A DNA stretch of 64,000 bases from Caulobacter segnis ATCC 21756. GTDB taxonomy: Bacteria; Pseudomonadota; Alphaproteobacteria; Caulobacterales; Caulobacteraceae. Positions 1 to 9,107 of this stretch are shown here, one piece after another (position 1 is the stretch's first letter; the number at the start of each line of letters is the position of its first letter). The translations under genes and the position numbers were made by a program. The stretch spans positions 2,790,001 through 2,854,000 of the forward strand of contig NC_014100.1 in the NCBI RefSeq assembly GCF_000092285.1, given 5' to 3'. The notes beneath the pieces are model-generated. The model was not told where the DNA came from. It did not search any database and worked only from the letters and a program-made list of their open reading frames with translations.

Positions 1-2
1 AC

Positions 3-950
3 CTTCTACTGCTGCTGCAGTTCGGGCGGCAGCGCGCCGCCGCTGGTGAAGGATTTTGGATGGCGCTCGAAGAGCCGGAATTGCACGTCCCGCCGCCGTT
101 GCAGCGCCGGTTGGTCCATCGAATCCAAGCGCTCTCGTCGCAGACTTTCGTATCCACTCACTCGCCGATGGTGGCAGCGATCGCTCATCCGGCGTCAGTC
201 ATTCTGTTGCGCAATGAAGGCGGCGTGCTGAGTGCAAACCCGCTTCTTCCTAGTCGGCTCCCAGCAGCGGCGCCAAACGCTGTGCGAAAGCTATTCCAGC
301 TCAACCGCGTCGACACGATCTCCGCCCTAATGCACGACGCGGTTCTGATCCCTGAGGGCCGCTTGGATTTTGAATGGCTTCGCTTGCTCGTTCAGGCGGT
401 CGACCTTGGGCAGGGCTGGGCCGCCGATGAAAGTCGGTTCAGCGCCCGCATAGGCCTCATCCCGACGCACGACGCTTCTGTCGTCGCAACAATCACCGCG
501 CTGGCGCGACTGCACCCGCGCCTCTGCGCGGTGGTCGATGGCGACGTCGCTGGGCAAGGATATATCGATGCGCTCTGCCAGCTAGAAAGAGGACCACAGA
601 TCATAGTCCAGTGGCCCGACGGGTGGGCGATTGAGGATGTGGTCGGGTGGGTTCTTCAGGCAGACGCCGCACGGTCTATGGATGCTCTAAATGCCATCTT
701 GCCGGCGAGACAAGCAGATATCCTCGCGCTGACGAGGAACCTGAAGTCCGAGGTTCGCGAAGCCGGCGGACTTAAAGGCGATATCGCGGTCTATGAGGCC
801 GTGGCCGACACCGTGAGCGTTGTCGAACTCTGTCGGCGGCGGGCTCAAGAGCTCCTAAACGGGCTCAGTGACGCGCTCCTTGGATTGCCATCGGCGCGCT
901 TCACATCCGAGCCGGAGGCCGATGTGCGGGTGAAGCACTTCCGCCCATGA
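3..950 (+). CDS. OLD-family ATPase/TOPRIM nuclease, GajA-like (5' end outside window)
   Basis: The frame is open to the window edge, so only the C-terminal part (about 315 codons) is seen. A Walker B-like ALEEPELHVPP and the following STHSP switch are typical of OLD-type AAA ATPases. The C-terminal half looks like a TOPRIM domain, with the acidic residue in LIPEGRLDFEWL and the VDGDVAG aspartate pair. OLD nucleases with this layout, placed before a UvrD-like helicase, are the GajA subunit of the Gabija anti-phage system, which cuts DNA when nucleotide pools fall. The stop codon overlaps the next gene by 4 bases, so the two are coupled. The N-terminal P-loop is not visible. A generic class 2 OLD nuclease is the alternative. 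Confidence 0.72.
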   Translation, partial: LLLLLQFGRQRAAAGEGFWMALEEPELHVPPPLQRRLVHRIQALSSQTFVSTHSPMVAAIAHPASVILLRNEGGVLSANPLLPSRLPAAAPNAVRKLFQLNRVDTISALMHDAVLIPEGRLDFEWLRLLVQAVDLGQGWAADESRFSARIGLIPTHDASVVATITALARLHPRLCAVVDGDVAGQGYIDALCQLERGPQIIVQWPDGWAIEDVVGWVLQADAARSMDALNAILPARQADILALTRNLKSEVREAGGLKGDIAVYEAVADTVSVVELCRRRAQELLNGLSDALLGLPSARFTSEPEADVRVKHFRP

Positions 951-2224
951 CGCTGTTCGCTGTGGAAGGTGCAGCTGGTTGCGGCAAGACCGTACGGTTG
1001 ATGAGAGAGGTCGAGGCAGCCCTCCAGGAAACGCCTTTGGACGAAGGGCAGCGGGTGCTCGCTGTCACGTTCATGCACGGGGCACGACGGCGCCTGCAGC
1101 AGAAGCTCAGTAGTATTGCCACCCTGCGCGGACGCCTTCATTGCGTGACGATCGACAGTTTTGCTCAGCGACTCGTGGCACGTTGGCGGGGTCGCGCGCA
1201 CGCACTCGGGTTCCCCCGGCCGCAAGCGGAGCAGTGGGATGCGTGCTGCGATCTTGCCGGCCTCCTACTTGAGCAAGCTGACGTTGCCCGCTGGGTCGCC
1301 GCGAGTTTCCCGATTATTCTGGTCGACGAGGCGCAAGATCTGAAGCCCCAGCGGCTGCGAATGATCACGGCGCTGACGCCTGCAGTCCGGCTGTTTATCG
1401 CGGCTGACGACTTCCAATGCCTCGATCAAACCCTAAGGCCAAACCCGACGGTCGCGTGGCTACGCAGTATATGCGAGCCGGTGGTGCTCGACCGAGTGCA
1501 TAGGACGAACGTCAACTCGCTGCTTGCCGCCGCTCGAGCCCTTCGAGCTGGTGAAGCGCCGGTAGCCGCAGGAGATTTTCGCATTTTCGCAGCGCGCGGT
1601 GCGCCCCTCGCTGCCGCGTCATTGGCAAACGCCATCGCTTGGCGACGTGGCGGTGGCGTGGCGGTGATTACGCCGGCGACAGCGGGTGGGTTTGCGAATG
1701 AGGTGATCCAACGGGTTTGCGCGGGCCCGATCGGACAGCGGCAAAACGGTCCCTATCGAATTGTCTGGGAACGATCCGAAGGTGACGCCTCCGACGCCAT
1801 CCTGGCTGGTCTTCACCTCAACGGCGCTACCGATCTTGCGGAAACCGTCGCCGCGCTCCGCGCTCTTCCAGATGCGGGTATCGGCCGCGCGGTCATAAAT
1901 CGCGTGCGGCGGCAGGCGGCAGCTGGCGGCGTAACACAGTTTGATCCGGCCGACGTCGCTCAACTCATTAGAAGGCAGGTGGCGCTCCAACGTCAGCATG
2001 GACATTTCGACGAACCGACGTTCGCGGCCATGACGGTTCAGCAAGCCAAAAACCGGGAGTTCGATGGCGTGGTGGTACTTTGGCCGTTTCAGGTCGGTGG
2101 CGACGCAGAGCACAAGCGTCGCCTACTTTACAATGCCATCACTCGCGCGCGCCGCTGGTGTACGGTGATCTTGCAGAATGAGGCGCTACTCGCTAGCGCG
2201 CCATTCAGCACGCCGGAAGTCTAG
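947..2224 (+). CDS. UvrD/Rep-like superfamily 1 helicase, GajB-like
   Basis: A 425-residue SF1 helicase. Motif I is GAAGCGKT at residues 8-15, motif II is LVDEAQD near residue 126, a motif III-like FIAADDFQC follows, and a C-terminal LYNAITRARR resembles motif VI. It is shorter than UvrD itself, as GajB proteins are. It starts inside the preceding OLD/TOPRIM nuclease gene (ATGA overlap), so the two products are probably made in a fixed ratio. In Gabija the helicase-like partner joins GajA in a large complex and is thought to sense DNA termini or nucleotide levels. The nucleotide composition looks less GC-rich than the lasso and ars blocks, which fits separate acquisition. Confidence 0.75.
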   Translation: MTLFAVEGAAGCGKTVRLMREVEAALQETPLDEGQRVLAVTFMHGARRRLQQKLSSIATLRGRLHCVTIDSFAQRLVARWRGRAHALGFPRPQAEQWDACCDLAGLLLEQADVARWVAASFPIILVDEAQDLKPQRLRMITALTPAVRLFIAADDFQCLDQTLRPNPTVAWLRSICEPVVLDRVHRTNVNSLLAAARALRAGEAPVAAGDFRIFAARGAPLAAASLANAIAWRRGGGVAVITPATAGGFANEVIQRVCAGPIGQRQNGPYRIVWERSEGDASDAILAGLHLNGATDLAETVAALRALPDAGIGRAVINRVRRQAAAGGVTQFDPADVAQLIRRQVALQRQHGHFDEPTFAAMTVQQAKNREFDGVVVLWPFQVGGDAEHKRRLLYNAITRARRWCTVILQNEALLASAPFSTPEV

Positions 2225-2344
2225 GGCTCCGCGCTTCAGGGAAGCTCAGGAGCAACCGGACAATCCAAGCAGAGCCGTTGATGCGCGACAGGCGCGAGTT
2301 TGACGGTATAGTCAACGTCAGCGACCAAGGGGCGGGCGAAACGC

Positions 2345-4273
2345 ATGGCGGTGGACGGTGAGCCGGAGCTTTTCGACGAACGTTTTCTCGACAAGCACGC
2401 GGGCGCGATCATCAGCGACCTGACCGTCGCGCTTGTGGAATTGGTGGCCAACGCCTGGGACGCCTACGCCACTGAAGTCCATATCCAGTGGCCCGACGGC
2501 ACACAGGATCGGCCATTTTCCATCAGAGATAACGGCAAGGGCCTGACCGGCGAGCAATTCGCTCAGCGTTGGCGCACGCTCAACTACAACCGCGTAGCGG
2601 CTGAAGGGGAGTTGTCCTTACCGCCGCCCGAACTGGGCAGCAGCAAGCCGCGTCGGCCGTATGGTCGAAATGGCCAGGGCAGGCTGGCGGGCTTTGCCTT
2701 TTCGGACCCCTATGACGTCGTCACCAGGGCTGGCGGCGAGGAAGTGACTTTCCAGGTCAAGCGCAGCAGCGGTTCGCTGCCGTTCAATTGGCGAGAGATT
2801 TCCCGCCGTTCGTCGCGAGGCCATGGGCTGGAGGTTCGCGCGACTCAAGCGACCCGAACGCGCCTGAGCGCTGCAGCGGTGCGCGAAATTCTCGGAACCC
2901 GCTTTCTGACCGATCCAGATTTCACCGTAGTGGTCGATGGCGTGGCCGTCACCTTTGACGACATCCCCGATGGTTTCCTTAGGGAAAGCTTCGTCGATGT
3001 GCCGGACTATGGCCAGGCGCGCATCGTGATGATCGACGCCCAACGCGCCGATCGGACAACCCGCCAGCACGGCATCGCCTGGCACGTTAACAACCGGCTG
3101 GTGGGCGAATGCAAATGGGTCGGCAGTGACTACACCAGAATCCTGGACGGCCGAACGAGCGAGGCGAAGCGCTTCACCTTCATCGTTACTGCCGACTTCT
3201 TGGCCGGGGCCGATGCCGTGAAGCCTGACTGGACCGGTTTCATTTCGGCGAACGAAGTCTGGCAAGTGACACAGTCTCTCGTTCAGGACCGTATCGGCGA
3301 GGAAATCTTCGCTCACGGCGCACAGCGGCGCAGCGACACCAAAAAAGCCGTTCGCGATAGTCTTTCTGACACCATTCGGCACGCACCGCCGCTCGCGCGC
3401 GAGCGTTGGAACGCGTTCGTCGACACCGTCGTCGACAAGTGTCCGGGGATCACCAACGACCAGGTCGAGCAGGTGGCCGGCATCTTGGCGAGCCTCGAAG
3501 TTTCAAATTCGCGCTACGGCCTGATCGACAAGCTGCATCGATTAAAGCCAAACGAACTGGATCAGCTGGATGCTATTCTCGGCGATTGGAGCGTGATCGC
3601 GGCGAAGGTCGCCCTCGACGAAATCCAGAACCGCCTGAAGATCATCGCCGAACTTCACGACAAGCTGCGCGACGAACGGGCAGATGAGGTTCGCGAGCTG
3701 CAGCCGCTTATCGAACGGAGCCTTTGGGCCTTCGGTGCGGAGTTCGAAAGCATCGAGTTCACGTCCAATCGCGGTATGTCTGCGGTGATACGGCAGCTTC
3801 TCGGCGGCGAGGTCCGCGGTAGCTTGAATCGCCCCGACTTTGTTATCCTGGATAATGCGAGCGTTGGCCTCTTTTCGCGACCCAAGTACGGCGAGGGCTA
3901 CGAAATCGAAGGTGTTGAGCATCTCGTGATCGTCGAGCTCAAGCGGCCTGGGATCCCCATCGGCATGGATCAGAAGAACCAAGCCTGGAAATACGTGGCG
4001 GAGCTGCTCGAACACGGACTAATCGAAGAGTCCACCCAGGTGACCTGCTTTGTGATGGGGTCCAAGTTGGCCCCTCGCGAACGCGTCCGGGATGAAGGTT
4101 CGACCCGAATTATTCCTCTGGCGTACGACACCTTCATCCGTCGCGCGGAGTCACGGATGTTGAACCTCTACGCGCGTTTGAAAGACGCACCATTTCTTCA
4201 GGCCCACGGTGTCGACGCCGACCAGTTTTCCGAGCCGCCCCCCGCCCAAAGCCTGGATCTCCACCCGGTGTAG
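2345..4273 (+). CDS. GHKL ATPase with probable C-terminal PD-(D/E)XK nuclease domain
   Basis: A 642-residue protein. The N-terminus carries the Bergerat fold signatures of GHKL ATPases: ELVANAWDAY (N box), DNGKGL (G1) and a glycine-rich GRNGQGRLAGF (G2), as in MORC, MutL and Hsp90-like proteins. The middle is helical. Near residues 498-550 the order RPDFVILD, then VIVELKRPG, then QAWKY matches the D...ExK...QxxxY pattern of RecB-like PD-(D/E)XK nucleases. I infer an ATP-gated nuclease. It follows the Gabija-like pair on the same strand after 120 bases, so it may be an added defence gene. I do not recognise a named family. The ATPase assignment is firm; the nuclease part rests on motif reading. 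Confidence 0.65.
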   Translation: MAVDGEPELFDERFLDKHAGAIISDLTVALVELVANAWDAYATEVHIQWPDGTQDRPFSIRDNGKGLTGEQFAQRWRTLNYNRVAAEGELSLPPPELGSSKPRRPYGRNGQGRLAGFAFSDPYDVVTRAGGEEVTFQVKRSSGSLPFNWREISRRSSRGHGLEVRATQATRTRLSAAAVREILGTRFLTDPDFTVVVDGVAVTFDDIPDGFLRESFVDVPDYGQARIVMIDAQRADRTTRQHGIAWHVNNRLVGECKWVGSDYTRILDGRTSEAKRFTFIVTADFLAGADAVKPDWTGFISANEVWQVTQSLVQDRIGEEIFAHGAQRRSDTKKAVRDSLSDTIRHAPPLARERWNAFVDTVVDKCPGITNDQVEQVAGILASLEVSNSRYGLIDKLHRLKPNELDQLDAILGDWSVIAAKVALDEIQNRLKIIAELHDKLRDERADEVRELQPLIERSLWAFGAEFESIEFTSNRGMSAVIRQLLGGEVRGSLNRPDFVILDNASVGLFSRPKYGEGYEIEGVEHLVIVELKRPGIPIGMDQKNQAWKYVAELLEHGLIEESTQVTCFVMGSKLAPRERVRDEGSTRIIPLAYDTFIRRAESRMLNLYARLKDAPFLQAHGVDADQFSEPPPAQSLDLHPV

Positions 4274-4364
4274 GCGGGCGCCAAGAAGCAGTCCGGCTCG
4301 GAGGCCGCTCGCCCGAGCCTCACGGCCAGCTACATGTTTGCCGAGTTGATCTAGGAGAACGCCA

Positions 4365-4616
4365 ATGTCTCTAAGGCTGCTGAAGCTCAACCGACCGGTG
4401 GCGGAACGTCAGGCCGTCTGGATCAATTCGGCGGATGTGACCCATGTTCAGGAAGCAACGGGCGATGCGGACTACGCCGAGGTGCACCTGCGTAATGGGG
4501 CGATAATCCAGGCGGTCGAGTCTGCGTCGTCTATTGCTGAGGCGCTCCAGACAGGTGCCGTTGAAATCAATGATGACGGGAAGCCGCGAGGCGACGAGCC
4601 AATGCCAATCGCTTAG
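4365..4616 (+). CDS. Small hypothetical protein (83 aa)
   Basis: A strong AGGAG ribosome site lies just before the ATG, and the gene follows the GHKL ATPase by 91 bases on the same strand, so it probably belongs to the same transcript. The sequence reads as a small beta-rich domain (WINSADVTHVQE, then YAEVHLRNGAIIQAVES), loosely like FlbD-type or LytTR-like folds, with a charged tail. There is no signal peptide or membrane segment. No function can be assigned. It could be an accessory subunit of the defence block. Confidence 0.55.
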   Translation: MSLRLLKLNRPVAERQAVWINSADVTHVQEATGDADYAEVHLRNGAIIQAVESASSIAEALQTGAVEINDDGKPRGDEPMPIA

Positions 4617-4794
4617 CCGCGATATAGAGTTTTGAACAAAGGGGCCTGTGAATCGGGCCGGAAGCCTACGTTAGGCCGACCACGTCGTTGCACATGTGCC
4701 GCATGCCCCACGGCGGGGATGGGTCAGGTCCGGGTCCGCATTGGCGGCCTTGCCACCGGGCCCCACAGCGGACGTTGCGAAGGTCGGGGAAGAG

Positions 4795-5211
4795 TCAGTT
4801 TTCCCCGTCGCCCGAATTCTCGTGAAGCACCTCGGTGCGCAAGAGGCGGCCTGCCGCGAGCCGACGCGACAGGGCGTCGAGAAAGCCGACATAGCGTTCC
4901 TGCCCCTTGGCGTTCTGCGCTTTCTGATCTCCTGCCGCCAAACTTGGCGTGGCGGTCAGCCAGGCTTTCACAAAGAGCGCGACGGCCTCATTCGATATCG
5001 TCACATCGCGCTCCAGCCGCTCGATTGCGCGACCGATCCGATCAAGCCGGCGCGTGACCGCCGCCTCCGACGCCTCCTCACCATCGGGCGACAGATAGGC
5101 CGCCACCGCAGCCTGCACGATCTCGGATTTCGACCGCCGCATACGGCGTGAGGCCACGTCCAGGGCCAGTGAAAGTTCTCTAGCCAGGAACACCTTCGTC
5201 TGGACCTTCAC
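4795..5211 (-). CDS. CopG-family ribbon-helix-helix protein
   Basis: The first 45 residues match a ribbon-helix-helix DNA-binding domain: a beta strand (KVQTKVFLARELSLALD) followed by RRSKSEIVQAAVAAYL. The rest is helical with a predicted coiled coil around RLDRIGRAIERLERD. The start overlaps the TraG stop codon by 4 bases. A CopG-type protein directly downstream of traG is the standard order in this ICE family, where it probably autoregulates transfer genes or assists relaxosome assembly. In related elements trbB follows immediately. Here the next genes belong instead to the opposite-strand defence block. Confidence 0.8.
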   Translation of the reverse strand: MKVQTKVFLARELSLALDVASRRMRRSKSEIVQAAVAAYLSPDGEEASEAAVTRRLDRIGRAIERLERDVTISNEAVALFVKAWLTATPSLAAGDQKAQNAKGQERYVGFLDALSRRLAAGRLLRTEVLHENSGDGEN

Positions 5212-7160
5212 AGCGGGATGCCATCGTCTGGGTCTAGCGCCGCCAGCCGCGCCGCTGTCCTGAACCGCCGCGACTGTACAACTTGGACCGCGTCGTCGGT
5301 ATCGAGATCAGGATCCAGGCCAAGTTCGACCTCTTCCACTGACGGTGTCGGGTCTCCCGGCGCGCCGAGCTCCGGCTCAAGCCTAAGTCCTCCCTCATCC
5401 TCGTCGCCGGATTTGGTGGCCTCCTGCACGGCCGACGTTGGCGCCGACGCCCATTTGGAGACTTCGCTAGACGACAGGGTCGCGGGCTTCGCTGGCGGCG
5501 ACGCGGCTCGCGAGGCGAGCTCCCGGTCGGCGTAGAAGCGCACCTTTTTCGCCCGAATGGGCGGCGCCCCCGACACCTGGACCAGCGCCTCGTCAGCCGG
5601 AAGCTGCATGACCTCACCGGGCGTTAGCAGCGGTCTGGCCGTCTCCTGCCGGCTGACCATCAAGTGTCCCAGCCACGGCGAAAGCCTGTGCCCCGCGTAG
5701 TTCTTCATCGCCCTCATTTCCGTGGCGGTGCCGAGGCTGTCGCTGATCCGGCGCGCGGTCCGCTCGTCGTTGGTCGAAAACGCGACCCGGACGTGGCAGT
5801 TGTCGAGGATGGAGTTGTTCTCGCCGTAGGCCTTGGCGATCTGATTCAAGCTCTGTGCGATCAGGAAGGCCTTGATCCGGTATCCGGCCATGAAGGCCAT
5901 GGCCTGCTCGAAAAAGTCGAGCCGGCCGAGCGCTGGAAACTCGTCCAGCATCAGCAGTAACCGTGGTCGATGGCGCGCCGTCTCGAGACCTTCCGTCAGG
6001 CGCCGTCCGATCTGGTTCAGGATCAGGCGGATCAGCGGCCGCGTTCGGCTGATGTCCGACGGCGGCACGACGAGGTAGAGTGTCACCGGCCGGCCCGGCG
6101 TCACGAGATCGTCGATGCGCCAGTCGCAGCGCGACGTCACGGCCGAGGCGATCGGATCGCGGTAAAGCCCCAAGAAGCTCATGGCCGTGGACAAGACTCC
6201 CGACCGTTCGTTCTCGCTTTTATTCAGCAGCTCCCGGGCGGCGCTGGCCACGACGGGATGGACGCGATCGCCCAGGTGCGCGGTCGCCATCATCGCCCGC
6301 AGTGTCGCCTCGATCGTGCGCTGGGGATCGGCCAGGAAGTTGGCGACGCCGGCGAGGGTCTTGTCGGGTTCAGCGTAGAGAACGTGTAGGATCGCCCCGA
6401 CCAACAGGCTGTGGCTGGTCTTATCCCAGTGCGACCGACGCTCGAGCGCACCATCCGGGTCCACGAGAATATCGGCGATGTTTTGAACATCGCGCACCTC
6501 GCTCGGACCGCGCCGCACCTCGAGTAGCGGATTGTAGGCGCTGGACGACGGGTTGGTCGGGTCGAACAGCAGCACCGGGCCGATGCCCGAACGGCAGCCC
6601 GCGGTCAGCTGCCAGTTCTCACCCTTGATGTCATGAACCACGGCCGAGCCGGCCCAGGTCAGTAGCGTCGGTACGACGAGCCCCACACCCTTGCCCGAGC
6701 GGGTCGGCGCAAAGCAAAGGACGTGTTCAGGCCCATCGTGGCGAAGATAGTGCTGCTCTAGCCGGCCAAGGACAACGCCGTCCGGTCCAAGCAAGCCGGC
6801 CGCCCTCGCCTCGCCTTCCGTGGCCCATCGCGCCGAGCCATAGGTGGTCACCTTCTTGGCTTCGCGCGCGCGCCAGATCGACATCCCGATAGCCACGAGG
6901 ACGGCGGTCAGCGCGCCGCCGCCCGCTAGGAATGCGCCGCGCGCGAACACATTTGGCGCATAGGCCTCGTAGATGAACCACCAAACGAAAAAGGCCGGCG
7001 GCGGATAGACGGGCCAACGCCCGAGGTGAAACCAGGGTGGCCCCAGCTGCGGCTGGAAGCCCAGCCGCCAGGCGGTCCATTCAGTTGCTAGCCAGACACC
7101 GGCCAAGGCCAAGAGGCCGACGACCAGGAGCTGGCCCCAGAGGATCTTCGTTCCACTCAT
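5208..7160 (-). CDS. traG: TraG/VirD4-type conjugative coupling ATPase
   Basis: A 650-residue inner-membrane ATPase that links the relaxosome to the type IV secretion channel. N-terminal membrane segments (LLVVGLLALAGVWLA and a second around residues 75-95) precede the Walker A APTRSGKGVGLVVP and the Walker B LLLMLDEFPALGR. A conserved AQSLNQIAKAYG follows. The acidic, proline-rich C-terminal 100 residues are typical of substrate-recognition tails. The gene sits 15 bases downstream of the relaxase and overlaps the CopG gene. It appears intact, although no other secretion-channel gene is visible. Confidence 0.92.
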   Translation of the reverse strand: MSGTKILWGQLLVVGLLALAGVWLATEWTAWRLGFQPQLGPPWFHLGRWPVYPPPAFFVWWFIYEAYAPNVFARGAFLAGGGALTAVLVAIGMSIWRAREAKKVTTYGSARWATEGEARAAGLLGPDGVVLGRLEQHYLRHDGPEHVLCFAPTRSGKGVGLVVPTLLTWAGSAVVHDIKGENWQLTAGCRSGIGPVLLFDPTNPSSSAYNPLLEVRRGPSEVRDVQNIADILVDPDGALERRSHWDKTSHSLLVGAILHVLYAEPDKTLAGVANFLADPQRTIEATLRAMMATAHLGDRVHPVVASAARELLNKSENERSGVLSTAMSFLGLYRDPIASAVTSRCDWRIDDLVTPGRPVTLYLVVPPSDISRTRPLIRLILNQIGRRLTEGLETARHRPRLLLMLDEFPALGRLDFFEQAMAFMAGYRIKAFLIAQSLNQIAKAYGENNSILDNCHVRVAFSTNDERTARRISDSLGTATEMRAMKNYAGHRLSPWLGHLMVSRQETARPLLTPGEVMQLPADEALVQVSGAPPIRAKKVRFYADRELASRAASPPAKPATLSSSEVSKWASAPTSAVQEATKSGDEDEGGLRLEPELGAPGDPTPSVEEVELGLDPDLDTDDAVQVVQSRRFRTAARLAALDPDDGIPL

Positions 7161-7175
7161 GGAGGGGACTCGCTT

Positions 7176-8882
7176 TCAAAGCCCTCTCCCCCGCTTGCGT
7201 CCGAGCGTCCAATCGATCCCTCCTCCCGGGATCGCCGTCCCTTTCACCGCCTGCCCGAGGCGGTCATCCAAGGCCTTGGTCCAGGGCGCTAGCTGGAACC
7301 CGAGGCCGTCGTCGATCAGCGCGAACCGCCCCGACGCCAGGTCGAGGCGGCGCGCATAAACGCCTTCCACAAGCTCGCCGGACTTGGCCTTCCGCAAGGC
7401 GCCACTGGTCGCGCTGATGTTGGCGGCCACGCGGTCAAGTTCCTGGGCGCGCAGCGCGGCCAGGAGTCCGGGTCTGGGCCGTCCAGCGCCATCGACTAGG
7501 CCCTGTTGCCCAAGATGAGCCCTGCGCTGATTGAGCGCGTCGCGGACCTCTCGGCCAAAGCCGTGGGTCGCCAGCGGTGTCGGATCTTGGACCACCAGTT
7601 GCCGGTCCAACCAGGTCGCGCCTGAGGCGCCGACCTGCTGGCGGATCGTCAAATCGGACCGATGCAGCAGCTCGACGACGGGCTTGCCGCCATCCCTCTG
7701 TCGCGGCCGGATTTCGACCAGGCCGCCGACGGGCGTATCTCCCGCCGCGCCAAGGTCGCGCAGGCGGACGTGGTGAAGTCGTCCGTCTACGCCATCGACG
7801 ACGACATAGGCCTGTCCTGTCAGTTCATCGTGCAGGCCCCGATCAACCAGCCGCCCGACAAGCGAGCCATCAAGGTCGGGTTCGTGAATGCGCAGATCGG
7901 CCAGATCGCGCTCGCCCTGGCAGGCCTTGTGTAGCGTCTTGATGATGTCGCCGCGTTCGCCGAGGGCCCGAAGGCGGGCCTCCAAGTCTTCATCCAGGCG
8001 CCATAGACCGCCATGCTCACTGGCCAAGCCCAACTTCTGCAGAGCCCGAGCCCTGCCAATCAGACGCGACGGCGCCGAGGCAGAATTCGCCAAGTCCGGC
8101 CGCAGGTCGACCAACCCCTCCTCGCTCGTGCGGTCGCGCAGCTGTCGATCCAGGCTGGTCCAGCGCTCGGCCTCGACTTCTCGATCGAGACTGGCGGCGA
8201 TCTCGGCGGCGGTTCTTGGGCCCAATTCCAGGCCGACGATCGCCTCGGCGCGCTGGCGCAGTCCTCTGCTGATGTAGTCGCGGTCGATCACCAGGTCGTC
8301 GCCGCGCTCGTCCACGCCACGGACCAGCACGTGGACATGCGGGTGCTCGGTGTTCCAGTGGTCGACGGCGATCCAGTCGAGACGTGTCCGCAGATCCTTC
8401 TCGGCCTGGGCCATCAAGTCTCGCGTCGAGGCTCGCAGGTCCTCAAGATCCGCCGCATCCTCCGGCGAGACGATGAAGCGGAAATGGTGCCGGTCCCCTT
8501 CGCAGCGTTCCGCGAAGGCCTCGGGGTCAGACTCACCGTCGCGATCGAACATCACGGCCGGCGCGCCATCCTTGGTCACGCCCTCGCGTTTCAAGTAGCA
8601 CATGTGTTGGGCTAGTGGCGCTGCGCGGTGGCGACCGCCAGCGTGGCGAACGATCCGCGCCTTGACCGTCACTCGTCGATTGGAAGCAGCCGAGCGCCGG
8701 GCAACATCGCGCCCCTGCCCGGACCGTCGGAAACGTGGCCCCTTGAGATCGGCAATCCCAAGACCAGCCTTGCGCGTCCGTGCGAGCACGTCACCCACGA
8801 AGCTGCGCCCCCGGGCAATGTTGCCGGCGCCGCGATCGCCGATCCGGCCGAGCAGCAGGAAAAACGCCTCGTCGTCAGACAT
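7176..8882 (-). CDS. VirD2-like relaxase (DUF3363 family)
   Basis: A 568-residue mobilisation relaxase, expected to nick the transfer origin and lead the strand out. The N-terminal half contains a candidate nicking tyrosine in HMCYLKREG (near residue 95) and the metal-binding histidine cluster EHPHVHVLVRG (near residue 185). The C-terminal half is the DUF3363 region with an acidic/basic helical character. It is preceded by a non-coding stretch with repeated AGGTCCCGG motifs that may be the transfer origin, and followed by traG. The order lytic transglycosylase-relaxase-traG-copG is the usual one for this ICE family. Confidence 0.88.
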   Translation of the reverse strand: MSDDEAFFLLLGRIGDRGAGNIARGRSFVGDVLARTRKAGLGIADLKGPRFRRSGQGRDVARRSAASNRRVTVKARIVRHAGGRHRAAPLAQHMCYLKREGVTKDGAPAVMFDRDGESDPEAFAERCEGDRHHFRFIVSPEDAADLEDLRASTRDLMAQAEKDLRTRLDWIAVDHWNTEHPHVHVLVRGVDERGDDLVIDRDYISRGLRQRAEAIVGLELGPRTAAEIAASLDREVEAERWTSLDRQLRDRTSEEGLVDLRPDLANSASAPSRLIGRARALQKLGLASEHGGLWRLDEDLEARLRALGERGDIIKTLHKACQGERDLADLRIHEPDLDGSLVGRLVDRGLHDELTGQAYVVVDGVDGRLHHVRLRDLGAAGDTPVGGLVEIRPRQRDGGKPVVELLHRSDLTIRQQVGASGATWLDRQLVVQDPTPLATHGFGREVRDALNQRRAHLGQQGLVDGAGRPRPGLLAALRAQELDRVAANISATSGALRKAKSGELVEGVYARRLDLASGRFALIDDGLGFQLAPWTKALDDRLGQAVKGTAIPGGGIDWTLGRKRGRGL

Positions 8883-9107
8883 GACGACCGCCCGGCGAAA
8901 AGGTCCCGGATAAGCCGCTGAAAAGATGAAAGAACGTCCAAAGACCGGGACCAGAGCTTCTCGATAGGTCCCGGAAATTTCTCAACACCATCAACACCAT
9001 GGACCCAAAAGGTCCCGGTGCTTTTATCTTGCCGTCGTCCCCGAGCATCCAAACGGCCCCGATCGCGCCCCTCCTCCTCCCCATGGTCGTGCTCAGCATG
9101 AGCCGGC
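8883..9107. other. Non-coding region upstream of relaxase; candidate oriT
   Basis: No credible gene lies here. AGGTCCCGG occurs at 8901-8909, 8966-8974 and 9010-9018, and its inverse CCGGGACC at 8945-8952. The nonamer CAACACCAT is repeated in tandem at 8983-9000. The position directly before the relaxase, the repeats and the relatively A/T-rich spacers fit an origin of transfer with relaxase-binding sites. The nick site itself cannot be read from the sequence. Confidence 0.5.

Noticed and set aside
4617..4794. Possible small genes between the 83-aa gene and copG
   Set aside because: The frames here lack ribosome sites and conserved composition. I see only the 3' flanks of two convergent transcripts.
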